NCBI GenBank assembly: GCA_020850415.1
Contig: JADZER010000017.1
Coordinates: forward strand, 62,001-126,000
Direction: 5' to 3'
DNA length: 64,000 bases
Origin: Phycisphaerales bacterium
GTDB taxonomy: Bacteria; Planctomycetota; Phycisphaerae; Phycisphaerales; UBA1924
Part shown: one piece after another, positions 46,255 to 56,103 of the stretch
Layout of the letters: each line of letters begins with the position of its first letter
Position numbering within the stretch: position 1 is the first letter of the stretch
The notes under the pieces: generated by a model
What the model was told of the DNA's origin: nothing
The model's input: only the letters and a program-made list of their open reading frames with translations
Database searches by the model: none
Position numbers and translations under genes: made by a program

Positions 46255-46722
46255 TCACTTCTGCACGCGGAGCTGGGCCGTGACCTGCTTGGTCCTCACG
46301 GCGTCGCACAGCGGAAGCTGGCGGGTGCCGTTGGACTCAACGATGTCGGCGAGCGTGGTGGACCCGAAGACCTCGATGACGCCGGCGACGGCCTGATCGA
46401 TGCGGTGGTGCAGCGGGCAGAGGTGCGTGCCGTGGTTCTCGAGGTCCAGCGGGCACGATCGGATGCGCTGGAGCGGGTTGACCGCATTGATCACATCCAG
46501 GAGCTGGATATCCCTGGCGGGCTTGGCGAGCCTGTACCCGCCGCCCACACCGCGCCGCCCGATGATGAGGTCCGCGCCGGCCAGAGTCTGGAGCACCTTG
46601 GCGAGGTAGTTCGACGGGACCTTGGTCATCTCGGCGAGCTCGGGGGTCGGCACGAGCTCTTCGGGTCTGTACGCGAGGGAGGCCATGGCGCGCAGGGCGT
46701 ATTCAACCGTCTGTGAAAGCAT
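46255..46722 (-). CDS. Rrf2-family transcriptional regulator
   Basis: 155 aa. A winged helix-turn-helix (MLSQTVEYALRAMASLAY, KVPSNYLAKVLQTLAGADLI, GRRGVGGGYRLAKP) as in IscR/NsrR. A C-terminal pair of Cys in CPLDLENHGTHLCPLHHRID may ligate an iron-sulfur cluster or zinc, but the third Cys of NsrR/IscR is missing from that loop. NsrR-type members respond to nitric oxide, so a link to nrfHA, 3 kb away, is plausible but unproven. Confidence 0.87.
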   Translation of the reverse strand: MLSQTVEYALRAMASLAYRPEELVPTPELAEMTKVPSNYLAKVLQTLAGADLIIGRRGVGGGYRLAKPARDIQLLDVINAVNPLQRIRSCPLDLENHGTHLCPLHHRIDQAVAGVIEVFGSTTLADIVESNGTRQLPLCDAVRTKQVTAQLRVQK

Positions 46723-46764
46723 GGGGTTTCCCTCGTTCTCAGAGATCCGGATTCGCCGGAAAGA

Positions 46765-46783
46765 ATACCCCCAAATGAGGTAT
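46765..46783. promoter_or_regulatory. Inverted repeat upstream of the Rrf2 gene
   Basis: ATACC-9 nt-GGTAT lies 43 nt upstream of the Rrf2 start, overlapping a possible minus-strand -10 (TATTCT). A candidate autoregulatory site, weak because the arms are only 5 bp. Confidence 0.25.
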
Positions 46784-46796
46784 GTGTCCCGCCCGG

Positions 46797-47861
<1,065 letters not shown>

Positions 47862-47912
47862 GGGGGGGCCTCCGCCGGGATGGTATCGACCGGGGGGGTG
47901 CGACCGGCGCTG

Positions 47913-47948
47913 AAAAAAACGGCCGCACGGGCGGGGACCCGTGCGGCC
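47913..47948 (-). terminator. Rho-independent terminator for the PDZ-protein gene
   Basis: On the minus strand GGCCGCACGGG pairs with CCCGTGCGGCC around a 6-nt loop, followed by a G and T7 (A7 at 47913-47919 on the plus strand). Clear intrinsic terminator 61 nt after the stop. Confidence 0.88.
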
Positions 47949-48008
47949 TGTCGCGGAAAGCTCGGCCTCGAACGGCCAAGCCAAGGGGACTGGTGAAGGT
48001 CAGACGCG

Positions 48009-49298
48009 TCAGTTGTCGTCGCGTTCCAGGGCTTCGAGAATCCGATCGAGGCGGCTCTCGAGGCCCTCGAGGCGCTCCTCAATCCGGCTCAGCCGCTCCT
48101 CAAAGCCGCCCATGGACTCGGCCTGGGGGGCGGGCTGGACGAGGAACCGCTCCATGCCCTCGACGCCGCGGTTGTTGAGCCGCTGGATCCGGGGCATGAC
48201 ATCGAGCCGGAGCTGCTTGTCGAGGCCGTCCTTCCTCATGCCCTCGACAAGGGCCCGGAGGTGCGTCTCGAGCTCCGGGCTCTCGGCGCCAAGCTCGCTG
48301 AGCCGCTCTTGGAGCATCTTGGAGACATCCTCGTCGTTCTCGCCCCGCCACTGGAAGACCATCGGGTTGCTGGCGCTGGGGTCGAGCTGGAGGTTGAGGC
48401 CCGCGACCGCGCCCAGCTTCTCGGCGTCCCACTCGGCCAGCTCGACCTCGAGCTCGCGGAACTTGCCCTTGCGGAGCACGCCGAGCTCCAGGCTGTCGCC
48501 CGGCTCCTTGTCGCCGAGGATCTCGCGGAGCTTCTCGGCGTTGACGCCCCACTCGCCGCCGACGCGGACGATCACATCGTTGTCGCGCAGCCCGGCCTCG
48601 TCGGCGGGCAGGTCGTCGATGACGCTCAGCACGACGATGGTGTCGGCGGGGTCGATCTCCTTCTCTTCGAGATACTCGAGCACACGGGCGTCGGCCTCGT
48701 CGGGGTTGAGCTCGCTCATGTTGATGCCGATCATCACGGGCGGGTGCTCGGTGTCGGGCTGCAGGAACATCATGCCCTGGCCGGCCTCGGGGGCGGCCCA
48801 CACGCCGCCGTCGTCGGACTCCCAGACGATCGGCCCGTCGCCCGACCCGCGGGTGATGATGCGCCGCTCGGCGCCGCCGAACGCGTTGGCCGTGCCGTGC
48901 TGGAACTCGGCGATGGTCTTGCCGTCCTCGTCGACGATCGTGATCTGACCGTCACCGACCTTGACGCGCTTCTCTGGGACGCGCTCGCCGTCGACCCAGG
49001 CCTTCACCTCGCCATCGGCGACCTCCACCTTGTACTCGTGGTCGTTGTCGTTCTCGATCATGACCATGCGGCTCTTGACCTCGGGCTGCACGCCCGCGGT
49101 CGTGATCCTGGTCGGCTGACCGCTGAGCTGAAACACCCCGGACGGCAGGGCGCTCTCGATCACGATCTCGCACTCGCCGGCCGCCGGGCAGGTCGGCGCG
49201 GGCTCGCTCTGGGCCTGGGCCAGCCCGGCGGTCGTCATCAGCATCGCGGCGGTCAGAACCTTGCCCATTCGATCACGGCCCATTCGATCACTGCTCAT
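48009..49298 (-). CDS. Exported PDZ-domain protein
   Basis: 429 aa from ATG 49298, which has AGGAG 7 nt upstream. A 15-bp tandem repeat across the start creates further in-frame ATGs at 49283 and 49268. A signal peptide (GKVLTAAMLMTTAGLAQAQ) is followed by a ~170-residue beta region and a PDZ-like domain (about 225-300: VVLSVIDDLPADEAGLRDND, VIVRVGGEWG). The C-terminal coiled coil is FEERLSRIEERLEGLESRLD. No protease triad is seen. It lies downstream of a sigma/anti-sigma pair on the same strand, suggesting a role in envelope-stress sensing (inference). Confidence 0.78.
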   Translation of the reverse strand: MSSDRMGRDRMGKVLTAAMLMTTAGLAQAQSEPAPTCPAAGECEIVIESALPSGVFQLSGQPTRITTAGVQPEVKSRMVMIENDNDHEYKVEVADGEVKAWVDGERVPEKRVKVGDGQITIVDEDGKTIAEFQHGTANAFGGAERRIITRGSGDGPIVWESDDGGVWAAPEAGQGMMFLQPDTEHPPVMIGINMSELNPDEADARVLEYLEEKEIDPADTIVVLSVIDDLPADEAGLRDNDVIVRVGGEWGVNAEKLREILGDKEPGDSLELGVLRKGKFRELEVELAEWDAEKLGAVAGLNLQLDPSASNPMVFQWRGENDEDVSKMLQERLSELGAESPELETHLRALVEGMRKDGLDKQLRLDVMPRIQRLNNRGVEGMERFLVQPAPQAESMGGFEERLSRIEERLEGLESRLDRILEALERDDN

Positions 49299-49429
49299 TC
49301 GCTCACTCCTTGGGCGTGCCCGCCCGGTGGTCTGTCGCGTGTTGGTCGCTTCGCGTTTCGTCATGCCCGGATCGGCCGGGCGCGCCTTCCGACACTGGGT
49401 TGCGCGCCCCGCCCGGGCCCGTCAGGATT

Positions 49430-50041
49430 TCAGTACCGGACGCCCTGCACGGGGCGCGCGATCGGCACGGGAACCTGCTCCCCGGCCTCGTTGATCCCCA
49501 GACGGAACAGGTCCGGCACCTGCTGCTGCTCCACGAACTGACGCAGGTACACCACCGTGAACCCGCTCCCGTCCGCCAACGCCTCGCTGGAGAGCAGCAC
49601 GCGGTCGGGCAGCTCGCCCAGCACCCGCCCGCTCTCCTGCCCCTTGTCGAAGTAGAGCCGCAACGCATCCTCAGACGAACTGATCGGGAACAGCCCGGCC
49701 TCCTGGGCGCCGGGACCGGCGCTGATGCCCAGTCTGCCGGTGAACGCCCCCACCGCCAGCATCGCGGCGGCGGCCCAGCCGGCCCAGGCCACGCCGCGGC
49801 GCAGCCGGGTGTTGAACCGCTCCCCGGCGTGGACCTCGACCGGCGCGTGCACCGCGTCGGCGACCGCGATCGCCTCCGCCAGGGCCCCGGCCAGCTCGGC
49901 CCGGTCCTGCTGAGCGTCGGCCAGCTCGGCCCAGACCGACTGATCCCGGGCGGCCATGGCGCGGAACGCGGCCCAGTCCTCCGGCGTTGCCTCGCCGTCC
50001 AGGACGCGGGTGATCAGGATGTCGCGGTCGATGCCGGTCAT
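49430..50041 (-). CDS. Probable anti-sigma factor (single TM)
   Basis: 203 aa. The cytoplasmic N-terminus (MTGIDRDILITRVLDGEATP EDWAAF) has the length and layout of anti-sigma regulators; a TM helix (about 83-100, GWAAAAMLAVGAFTGRLG) and an extracytoplasmic domain follow. Its ATG overlaps the stop of the upstream sigma factor gene (ATGA), a usual sigma/anti-sigma arrangement. No zinc-binding HxxxCxxC motif, so not a ZAS-type anti-sigma. Confidence 0.75.
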   Translation of the reverse strand: MTGIDRDILITRVLDGEATPEDWAAFRAMAARDQSVWAELADAQQDRAELAGALAEAIAVADAVHAPVEVHAGERFNTRLRRGVAWAGWAAAAMLAVGAFTGRLGISAGPGAQEAGLFPISSSEDALRLYFDKGQESGRVLGELPDRVLLSSEALADGSGFTVVYLRQFVEQQQVPDLFRLGINEAGEQVPVPIARPVQGVRY

Positions 50042-50703
50042 GCGTGGCTCCCTCGCTCGTGCCTCTCCCCGACCCCCGAATCCCCGTCTGTCCCGCCCGC
50101 CCCCAGCGGCCCGGGCGGGGGCTCTCTCCCCGCCACCTCCTGCAACGCGGCCTTCTCCCGCAGCATCCGACGCCCCCGCGCGATCCGTGTCTCGATCGTC
50201 GACTCGGGCAGGCCCGTGATCTCCCCGATCTCCCGATAACTCATCCCCTGCATGCACCGGAGCAGCAGCGGCTCGCGGTAGGTCTCGGGGAGCTCCATCG
50301 CCAGGCGCAGCAGACGCTGGGCCTCCTCACGCTGGGCGGTCGCCACATCCGGGCCCGTCGGGCCGGGGCCGTCCTGCTCGACCAACAGCCGGAGGCGCCG
50401 GCCGTGCTTCTTGGCCAGGGTCTGCTTCCGGCCCGAGAGCCTCGCGGCGTTGATGGCCACGGAGCGGAGCCACGGCTTGAACGCCGCGGGGTCCCGCAAC
50501 TCGTGTACCCGCCGCACAAAGCTCATCGCAACCTCCTGCAAGAGATCCTCCAGGTCCGCCTCGCGGGGCTTGTACGCCAAGATCAGAGCGGCGGCCCAGC
50601 GCCGGTGGCGTTCCCAGACCAGACGCAGGGCTTCTGGATCGCTGGCGATGGCTGCCTCGATCAGCCGGGAGTCCTCGGGATGTACCCCGTCGAAGTCCGT
50701 CAT
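50038..50703 (-). CDS. ECF RNA polymerase sigma factor
   Basis: 221 aa. Region 2 is LVWERHRRWAAALILAYKPR, DLEDLLQEVAMSFVRRVHEL and FKPWLRSVAINAARLSGRKQ. Region 4 is LPETYREPLLLRCMQGMSYR, then EIGEITGLPESTIETRIARG. Start at 50703 (MTDFDG). Overlaps the anti-sigma gene and is divergent from tatC (108-nt gap). Confidence 0.92.
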   Translation of the reverse strand: MTDFDGVHPEDSRLIEAAIASDPEALRLVWERHRRWAAALILAYKPREADLEDLLQEVAMSFVRRVHELRDPAAFKPWLRSVAINAARLSGRKQTLAKKHGRRLRLLVEQDGPGPTGPDVATAQREEAQRLLRLAMELPETYREPLLLRCMQGMSYREIGEITGLPESTIETRIARGRRMLREKAALQEVAGREPPPGPLGAGGTDGDSGVGERHERGSHA

Positions 50704-50810
50704 GCCGCGTGCCCCGGTCTCCCTTGCCCAACAAGATGCGCCCGGGGCCTCGGCCCGTCGGGAATGCGCTCGCCCCCTATCGTCTCGGTCGTACGACCCG
50801 AACCGGCTGC

Positions 50811-51827
50811 ATGTTTTCACCCAAACACAACCCGGCCGCCCACCTGCTCGCCGAAGCGGTGATGCCCTTCGGGGACCACCTGGAGGAGCTGCGCAAGCGC
50901 ATGATCCTTGCGCTGATCGCGATCGTGCCGCTGTTCCTGGTCGCGATGGGGTTCTCGTCCCAGCTCCTGGATGTTGTTATCGCGCCGGTGCAGCGGGCGC
51001 TCAACGACGCGGGCCTGGCGTCGCAGCTGATCGAGACTGCGCCGGCGGAAACTTTCATGACCGCGCTGCGCCTCTCGGTGGTGGGAACGATCCTCGCGGG
51101 CAGCCCGTGGATCATGTTCCAGGCGTGGCTGTTCGTTGCGCCGGGGCTGTACGCCAACGAGCGGCGGTTTGTGTACATCCTGCTGCCGTTGAGCGCGGTG
51201 CTAACGCTCTCGGCGGTCGTCTTTCTCTATGTCGTGCTCATGCCGCTGATGCTGTCGTTCTTCATCGGCTTCGGCGCGACGGTTTCCAACTCGCCGGCAA
51301 AGACGGCGCCGGTCCCCGAGGGCGTGGTGTTCCCCAGCGTGCCGCTGCTCGGGGCCGACCCCGAGACAATCGAGCCGGGGATGATCTGGTACAACACGGA
51401 CCTCAACGAGCTGCGCCTTGTGGTGCCGGGGCACAAGGGCGGTGCGCCCGAGGTGCTCGCGGCACCCATGACCCGCTCGGCGGGCATCATCCAGCAGTAC
51501 CGTGTCGCCGAGTACACCAAGATGTTCCTGGGCCTGGCGATGTCGTTCAGCGTCGGCTTCCAGACCCCCGCCGTCGTGCTGCTCCTCGGGTGGGTCGGGA
51601 TCATCGAGCCCCGCAACCTCCTCAAGTACCGGCGCCATGTCATGATGGTCTGCCTGGTGCTCGGCGCGGTGCTCACCCCGGCCGACCCGGCCTCGATGAT
51701 CCTCCTGGCGATCCCGCTCTACTTCCTCTTTGAGCTCGGGGTGGTCCTGCACCGCCTGCTCCCGGCCGAGCGGGTGTCGCGCGGGTTCGGCAGGAAGAAA
51801 GAACCGGCGGACGCGGGCGATGAGTAG
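50811..51827 (+). CDS. tatC: Sec-independent protein translocase TatC with periplasmic insert
   Basis: 338 aa against about 250 in most TatC proteins. Conserved N-terminus MPFGDHLEELRKRM and PLYFLFELGVVLHRLL near the end, with six TM helices. The extra length is a ~75-residue insert (about 157-232) in the loop before TM4. It contains EPGMIWYNTDLNELRLVVPG, a phrase reminiscent of fibre or adhesin beta-strands. It exports folded proteins with twin-arginine signals. First of three overlapping genes tatC-tadA-mutM. Confidence 0.94.
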   Translation: MFSPKHNPAAHLLAEAVMPFGDHLEELRKRMILALIAIVPLFLVAMGFSSQLLDVVIAPVQRALNDAGLASQLIETAPAETFMTALRLSVVGTILAGSPWIMFQAWLFVAPGLYANERRFVYILLPLSAVLTLSAVVFLYVVLMPLMLSFFIGFGATVSNSPAKTAPVPEGVVFPSVPLLGADPETIEPGMIWYNTDLNELRLVVPGHKGGAPEVLAAPMTRSAGIIQQYRVAEYTKMFLGLAMSFSVGFQTPAVVLLLGWVGIIEPRNLLKYRRHVMMVCLVLGAVLTPADPASMILLAIPLYFLFELGVVLHRLLPAERVSRGFGRKKEPADAGDE

Positions 51828-52386
51828 CCGCCGCCCGGGCCTGCTCGCGCGGCTGCTGGGCGCGCACCCCGCGGCAACCGCCCCCGCCGGCGCGGCGACC
51901 GAGCAGGACCGACGCATGATGACGCGCGCGATCGAGCTCGCAGGGCAGGCCGGCGCGATCGGCGAGGTGCCGGTCGGCGCCGTGGTCTACGAGACCGCGA
52001 CCGGGCGGGTGCTCGGCGAGTCGTTCAACACCCGCGAGCGCGACGCCGACCCGACCGCCCACGCCGAGCTGGTCGCGGTGCGCCAGGCCGCACGAACACT
52101 GGGCGACTGGCGGCTGAACGGCTGCACGGTCGTCGTCACGCTCGAGCCCTGCCCCATGTGCGCCGGCATGCTGGTCAACGCCCGGGCCGGGCGGGTGGTC
52201 TACGGCGCCGACGACCCCAAGGCCGGGGCCTGCCGCTCGCTCTTTGCGATCACCACCGACCCGCGCCTCAACCACCGCTGCGAGCTGGTCGCGGGCGTCG
52301 AGGCCGAGGCGTGCGGGCGCCTGCTCCGCGAGTTCTTCCGGGGCCGGCGCCGGGCGCGCAGGGCGGGGAACCCTCCCGATGCCTGA
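51820..52386 (+). CDS. tadA: tRNA-specific adenosine deaminase
   Basis: 188 aa. Makes inosine at tRNA position 34. Cytidine-deaminase-fold zinc site: HAE in DPTAHAELVAVRQ and PCPMCAG in VTLEPCPMCAGMLV, with KAGACRSLFAITTDPRLNHR. A ~30-residue N-terminal extension is unusual. The ATG overlaps the tatC stop by 8 nt. Confidence 0.93.
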   Translation: MSSRRPGLLARLLGAHPAATAPAGAATEQDRRMMTRAIELAGQAGAIGEVPVGAVVYETATGRVLGESFNTRERDADPTAHAELVAVRQAARTLGDWRLNGCTVVVTLEPCPMCAGMLVNARAGRVVYGADDPKAGACRSLFAITTDPRLNHRCELVAGVEAEACGRLLREFFRGRRRARRAGNPPDA

Positions 52387-53212
52387 GCTGCCCGAGGTCG
52401 AGACCGTGCGGGCCACGCTCGCGCCGCGCTGGGTCGGGCGGGGGATCGAGTCCGTCCGCGTCGCGCGGGCCGATGTGGTGCGCCCGCGAGACGCCGGCGC
52501 CCGGGCGCTCGGGCTCGGCTCGCGCGTCGCCGACATCCTCCGCCACGGCAAGCAGCTCGCGGTCGTGTTCGAGTCCGGGCTTGTCGCGCAGGTGCACCTG
52601 GGGATGAGCGGCCAGCTCTTCGTGCTCGCGCCGGGCGCCGCGCCGCCCCGCGCGGACCACCTCCACCTCCGCTGGCGCCTCGACGACGGGTGCACAGTCT
52701 GCTTCCGCGATCCGCGCCGCTTCGGGGGCGTGTGGCTGTTCGATTCGCTCGACGCCCTGCGCACCCAACGCTGGGACGCGCTCGGTCCGGACGCGCTCAC
52801 TATCCGCGCCCACGACCTCCGCGCCAATCTCCGCGCTTCGGCCCGGGCCATCAAGGCCTGCCTGCTCGATCAGGGCGTCCTCGCCGGCGTGGGCAACATC
52901 TACGCCGACGAAGCGCTCTTTGCCGCCGGGATCAACCCACACACCCCGGCGCGCGCGCTCACCCGCGACGAGACCACCCGCCTCGCGGCATGCGTGCGCT
53001 CGGTCCTCCGCGACGCCGTCAGCGCCGGGGGCTCGAGCCTGCGCGACTACCTCGACGCCGAGCTGCGCCCCGGCACCCAGCAGACGCGGTTCCGCGTTTA
53101 CGGGCGTGCGGGAGAGCCCTGCACACGCTGCGCCCGGACGCTCCAGGGCGGGCGTGTGGCCCAACGAACGACCACCCATTGCCCCAGCTGCCAGCCCCTG
53201 GCGTCGAGCTAG
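52379..53212 (+). CDS. mutM: Formamidopyrimidine-DNA glycosylase
   Basis: 277 aa. Removes 8-oxoguanine. MPELPEVETV supplies catalytic Pro2 and Glu3; the H2TH region is IKACLLDQGVLAGVGNIYAD; the C-terminal zinc finger has Cys pairs CTRC and CPSC. Overlaps tadA by 8 nt. Adjoins the candidate replication origin. Confidence 0.95.
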   Translation: MPELPEVETVRATLAPRWVGRGIESVRVARADVVRPRDAGARALGLGSRVADILRHGKQLAVVFESGLVAQVHLGMSGQLFVLAPGAAPPRADHLHLRWRLDDGCTVCFRDPRRFGGVWLFDSLDALRTQRWDALGPDALTIRAHDLRANLRASARAIKACLLDQGVLAGVGNIYADEALFAAGINPHTPARALTRDETTRLAACVRSVLRDAVSAGGSSLRDYLDAELRPGTQQTRFRVYGRAGEPCTRCARTLQGGRVAQRTTTHCPSCQPLASS

Positions 53213-53646
53213 GAGTTTCAAGTCCGCATCTCTGTTATCCACACATCATCCCCCTCCAGGGTTGCTCCCGGGCATGGGGCCGATGCGTGTGAGTTGTCGC
53301 CGCCGACAACCTACCCACCATGTCGATTTCCCTGGGTCCTTCTCCTAGAAGAAGAAGTATCTCCGTAGTCCTCGTTGTAGGGCCTGTCGGTTGGGGAAGA
53401 ACCGGCGAGACCCGGCGCAAACCCGGACTCAGCAGGCGCTTGCACAGGCCCAGAGATGTGGGAGGGGCTGTCGGTTGTTGTCGCCGTTGCCTGCTTGGTG
53501 GCGCGGATCCTGGTCGGCCGGGAGGCGGGCGGCGCAGAGCCCGGCGGCGTCCGTGATGGACCGGCGCCCGGCGAGCGCCGGCTCACAGTTTGTCCACACC
53601 GGGTGTGGAGAGACCGGAGGGGGGAAAGCTCCATGTCTGTTCGGGG
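53213..53646. other. Candidate chromosomal origin region (oriC)
   Basis: 434 nt without a credible gene, between mutM and the 3' end of dnaA. It holds a consensus DnaA box TTATCCACA (53235-53243) and a variant TTGTCCACA (53590-53598) that is part of the palindrome TCCACACC-G-GGTGTGGA (53593-53609). A hairpin GTTGTCG-4 nt-CGACAAC (53293-53310) and a comparatively AT-rich stretch (about 53325-53395) with AGAAGAAGAAG also occur. Two boxes are few for an origin, so this is provisional. Confidence 0.45.
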
Positions 53647-54999
53647 TCATGGGCTCTTGCCCGACGGCCTCAGACGCTCCTCGATCGTCCGAACCTCGGC
53701 CTCAAACTCGGGGTCGAGCCCGCGCCGCTCCTCGGTCATGCGGACGGCGTGCATCACAGTCGTGTGATCCCGTCCTCCGAAGTAGCCGCCGATCTCTTCC
53801 AGGGAATGTCTGGTGTTTTGGCGGGCGAGGAACATGCAGATCTGACGGGGGATGGTGACCGAGCGGGCCCGGCGCTTGGACTGCAGGTCGCTCAGGCGCA
53901 CGCCGTAGAAGTCGGTGACGGCCTCGATGATGGTCTGGATGGTCGCCTGGCGTCCGTTGTCGGGGCTGGGCTGGCCCCCGATGACGCGCCGGGCGAGCTC
54001 CATGTCGATGGCGACACCGTCGACCGACGCGGCGATCTGCAGGGTGCCGATGGCGCCCTCGAGCTCGCGGATGTTGGTGTCGATCTGCTGGGCGACATAC
54101 GCCGCGACATCGCCGGGGATCTCCACGCCCCTGAGGCGGGCCTTGGACTGGAGGATCGCCGAGCGGGTCTCGAAGCAGGGCGGGTCGATCTGGGCGACCA
54201 GGCCCCACTTGAACCGGGAGACCAGGCGTTTCTCCAGGTCGGGGATGAGGTCGGGCGGGGCATCGCAGGAGAGGACGATCTGCTTCTGAGCCTGATAGAG
54301 GCTGTTGAAGGTGTGGAAGAACTCCTCCTGGGTGCGGTCGCGGGAGCTGAGGGTCTGGATGTCGTCGATGACGAGGATGTCGACCTCGCGGAAGCGGTGT
54401 CGGAAGTCCGACATTTCGCCGGACTGCACCGCCTCGATGAACTGGGTGATGAACCCCTCGCAGGAGAGGTAGCAGAGGCTGACACCGGGGTCGCGCTCGC
54501 GGATGGCGATGCAGATGGCCTGGAGAAGGTGGGTCTTGCCGAGGCCGACATCGCCGTGGATGAACAACGGGTTGTATGACCTGCCCGGCTGGTCCGCAAC
54601 GGCTCGTGCCGCGGCGTGGGCCATGCGGTTGGTGGGGCCGATGACGAACGACTCAAAGTCGCAGTCGGGGTTGACGGCGAGCATGCGTTCGCCCTGGGCC
54701 GGGGCTTTGCCGTTGCCGAGCACGACACGGGGCGGCGGCGCGGTGGTTTCACCCGGTTCGAGGAAGCGGACGCTGACCAGAGCGCCGGTGACATTCCGGG
54801 CGGCCTCGTTGAACTGGCCGAGGCAGTTCTGGGTGAGGTAGGACCTGTGCACACCAGACCTGGTGCGCACCGGCAGCGTGCCGCCCGCGAGCGGGAGGGG
54901 TTCGAGCTCATCCTCGAACCACTTCCTGAACAGGTGCGGGTGGTGCTTGCGGAGATGCGCAAGAACCCCTTCCCAGACCTTTCGATCGGGGTTGGTCAT
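53647..54999 (-). CDS. dnaA: Chromosomal replication initiator protein DnaA
   Basis: 450 aa. N-terminal domain I (about 1-90), short linker, AAA+ domain with Walker A GDVGLGKTHLL and Walker B DILVIDDIQ, then the C-terminal DNA-binding domain with RSVTIPRQICMFLAR and the DnaA signature YFGGRDHTTVMHA. It binds DnaA boxes and melts the origin. dnaN is not adjacent. Confidence 0.97.
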   Translation of the reverse strand: MTNPDRKVWEGVLAHLRKHHPHLFRKWFEDELEPLPLAGGTLPVRTRSGVHRSYLTQNCLGQFNEAARNVTGALVSVRFLEPGETTAPPPRVVLGNGKAPAQGERMLAVNPDCDFESFVIGPTNRMAHAAARAVADQPGRSYNPLFIHGDVGLGKTHLLQAICIAIRERDPGVSLCYLSCEGFITQFIEAVQSGEMSDFRHRFREVDILVIDDIQTLSSRDRTQEEFFHTFNSLYQAQKQIVLSCDAPPDLIPDLEKRLVSRFKWGLVAQIDPPCFETRSAILQSKARLRGVEIPGDVAAYVAQQIDTNIRELEGAIGTLQIAASVDGVAIDMELARRVIGGQPSPDNGRQATIQTIIEAVTDFYGVRLSDLQSKRRARSVTIPRQICMFLARQNTRHSLEEIGGYFGGRDHTTVMHAVRMTEERRGLDPEFEAEVRTIEERLRPSGKSP

Positions 55000-55182
55000 C
55001 GTTCAGACAACCTCTCGGACTGGGGCCCTCGCGGGCGCCCGCGGTTGAGTTTTTGTGAGCCGGGCCGGCCTCCCGGGCGGACTCGGCGGGGAGCACGAAA
55101 CGAGCTTGGCAAAGCTAATCGTACCACGAGTCGGTGTCAACGCGCCTCGCGAAAATCGCCTCTCCGGCCGCAAAAATCGGGC

Positions 55183-56103
55183 CTATCTGCGGGGCACTTC
55201 CACGCCCGCCTCGCGGAGCTGCCGCTCGTAGCGGTCGCGGTTCGCGCGGTGGTCCATCAGGAACAGGACGCGCTCGGTGTGCTTGCCGCCGAGGGCCTGG
55301 GCGATCTGGGCGCTGGCCTCGCCCAGGTGCGTGCGCCGCGAGACATGGATGAGCACCATCACCTCGCACTCGGCGACGCGGAGCCACTCGGCGATATCGT
55401 CGGCGTGCAGGTGCTTGCCGATCTTGGCGCGCCCGCGGTGACCGGGCTCGAAGAAGGTGCACTCGGTGATGATGACCCTCGCCTTGCGCACATCCTCACG
55501 AACAAGGTGCGGGCCGGCCATCGTGTCGCCGAGGTACGCGATCAGCGGGATCTCCAGGTGGCGCGTGATGTCCTCGCCGCGATCCTTGAGCTCCTTGAGC
55601 TTCTCCTGCGGCAGGTCGGCGTACTCGGGCTTGAGCTTGGTGCGGTGCTCGACGACGCAGTAGCCCATGGAGGGGCTGGTGTGCTCGGTGTGGAAGGCCC
55701 TGAGGCTGGTGTTGTTCTTGATCTTGATCTGCTGGTCGTGCTCCAGGGGGATGATCTCGAAAGGGGTCTCCTGCTGCTCGAGCTCGTGGAAGCCCTTGAG
55801 CATGCCCTCGACCGCGGGCGCGATGCGCTTGTCGCAGACGATCTTGCCGGTGCCCATGCCCTGGAAGCGACGCTGGGAGCAGTAATACGCCAGCCCGCCG
55901 ACATGGTCCATGTGGCCGTGGGACAGCGCGACATAGCCGGCCGGCAGCACCGCCCTGGGGCAGGCGCCCATGTCGAAGCACACATCCAGCTCGGGGATAT
56001 GCACGCAGGTGACCTCGCCTGCGATGGAAAGGCCCTGGACACGGAAGGGCGGCAGGTACAGGAATCCGAGCGAGGTCTCGCGTGGCGGGGGCTTTGGCAG
56101 CAT
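55183..56103 (-). CDS. Metallo-beta-lactamase-fold hydrolase (RNase Z-like)
   Basis: 306 aa from ATG 56103 (GGAG upstream); 56139 is an alternative. Zinc motif ALSHGHMDHVGG, then HTEHTSPSMGYCVVEH, AYLGDTMAG (Asp), ITECTFF and LIHVSRRTHLGEASA (His). The overall pattern is that of ribonuclease Z or a related MBL protein rather than a beta-lactamase, but the tRNA-binding exosite is not identifiable. Confidence 0.83.
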   Translation of the reverse strand: MLPKPPPRETSLGFLYLPPFRVQGLSIAGEVTCVHIPELDVCFDMGACPRAVLPAGYVALSHGHMDHVGGLAYYCSQRRFQGMGTGKIVCDKRIAPAVEGMLKGFHELEQQETPFEIIPLEHDQQIKIKNNTSLRAFHTEHTSPSMGYCVVEHRTKLKPEYADLPQEKLKELKDRGEDITRHLEIPLIAYLGDTMAGPHLVREDVRKARVIITECTFFEPGHRGRAKIGKHLHADDIAEWLRVAECEVMVLIHVSRRTHLGEASAQIAQALGGKHTERVLFLMDHRANRDRYERQLREAGVEVPRR

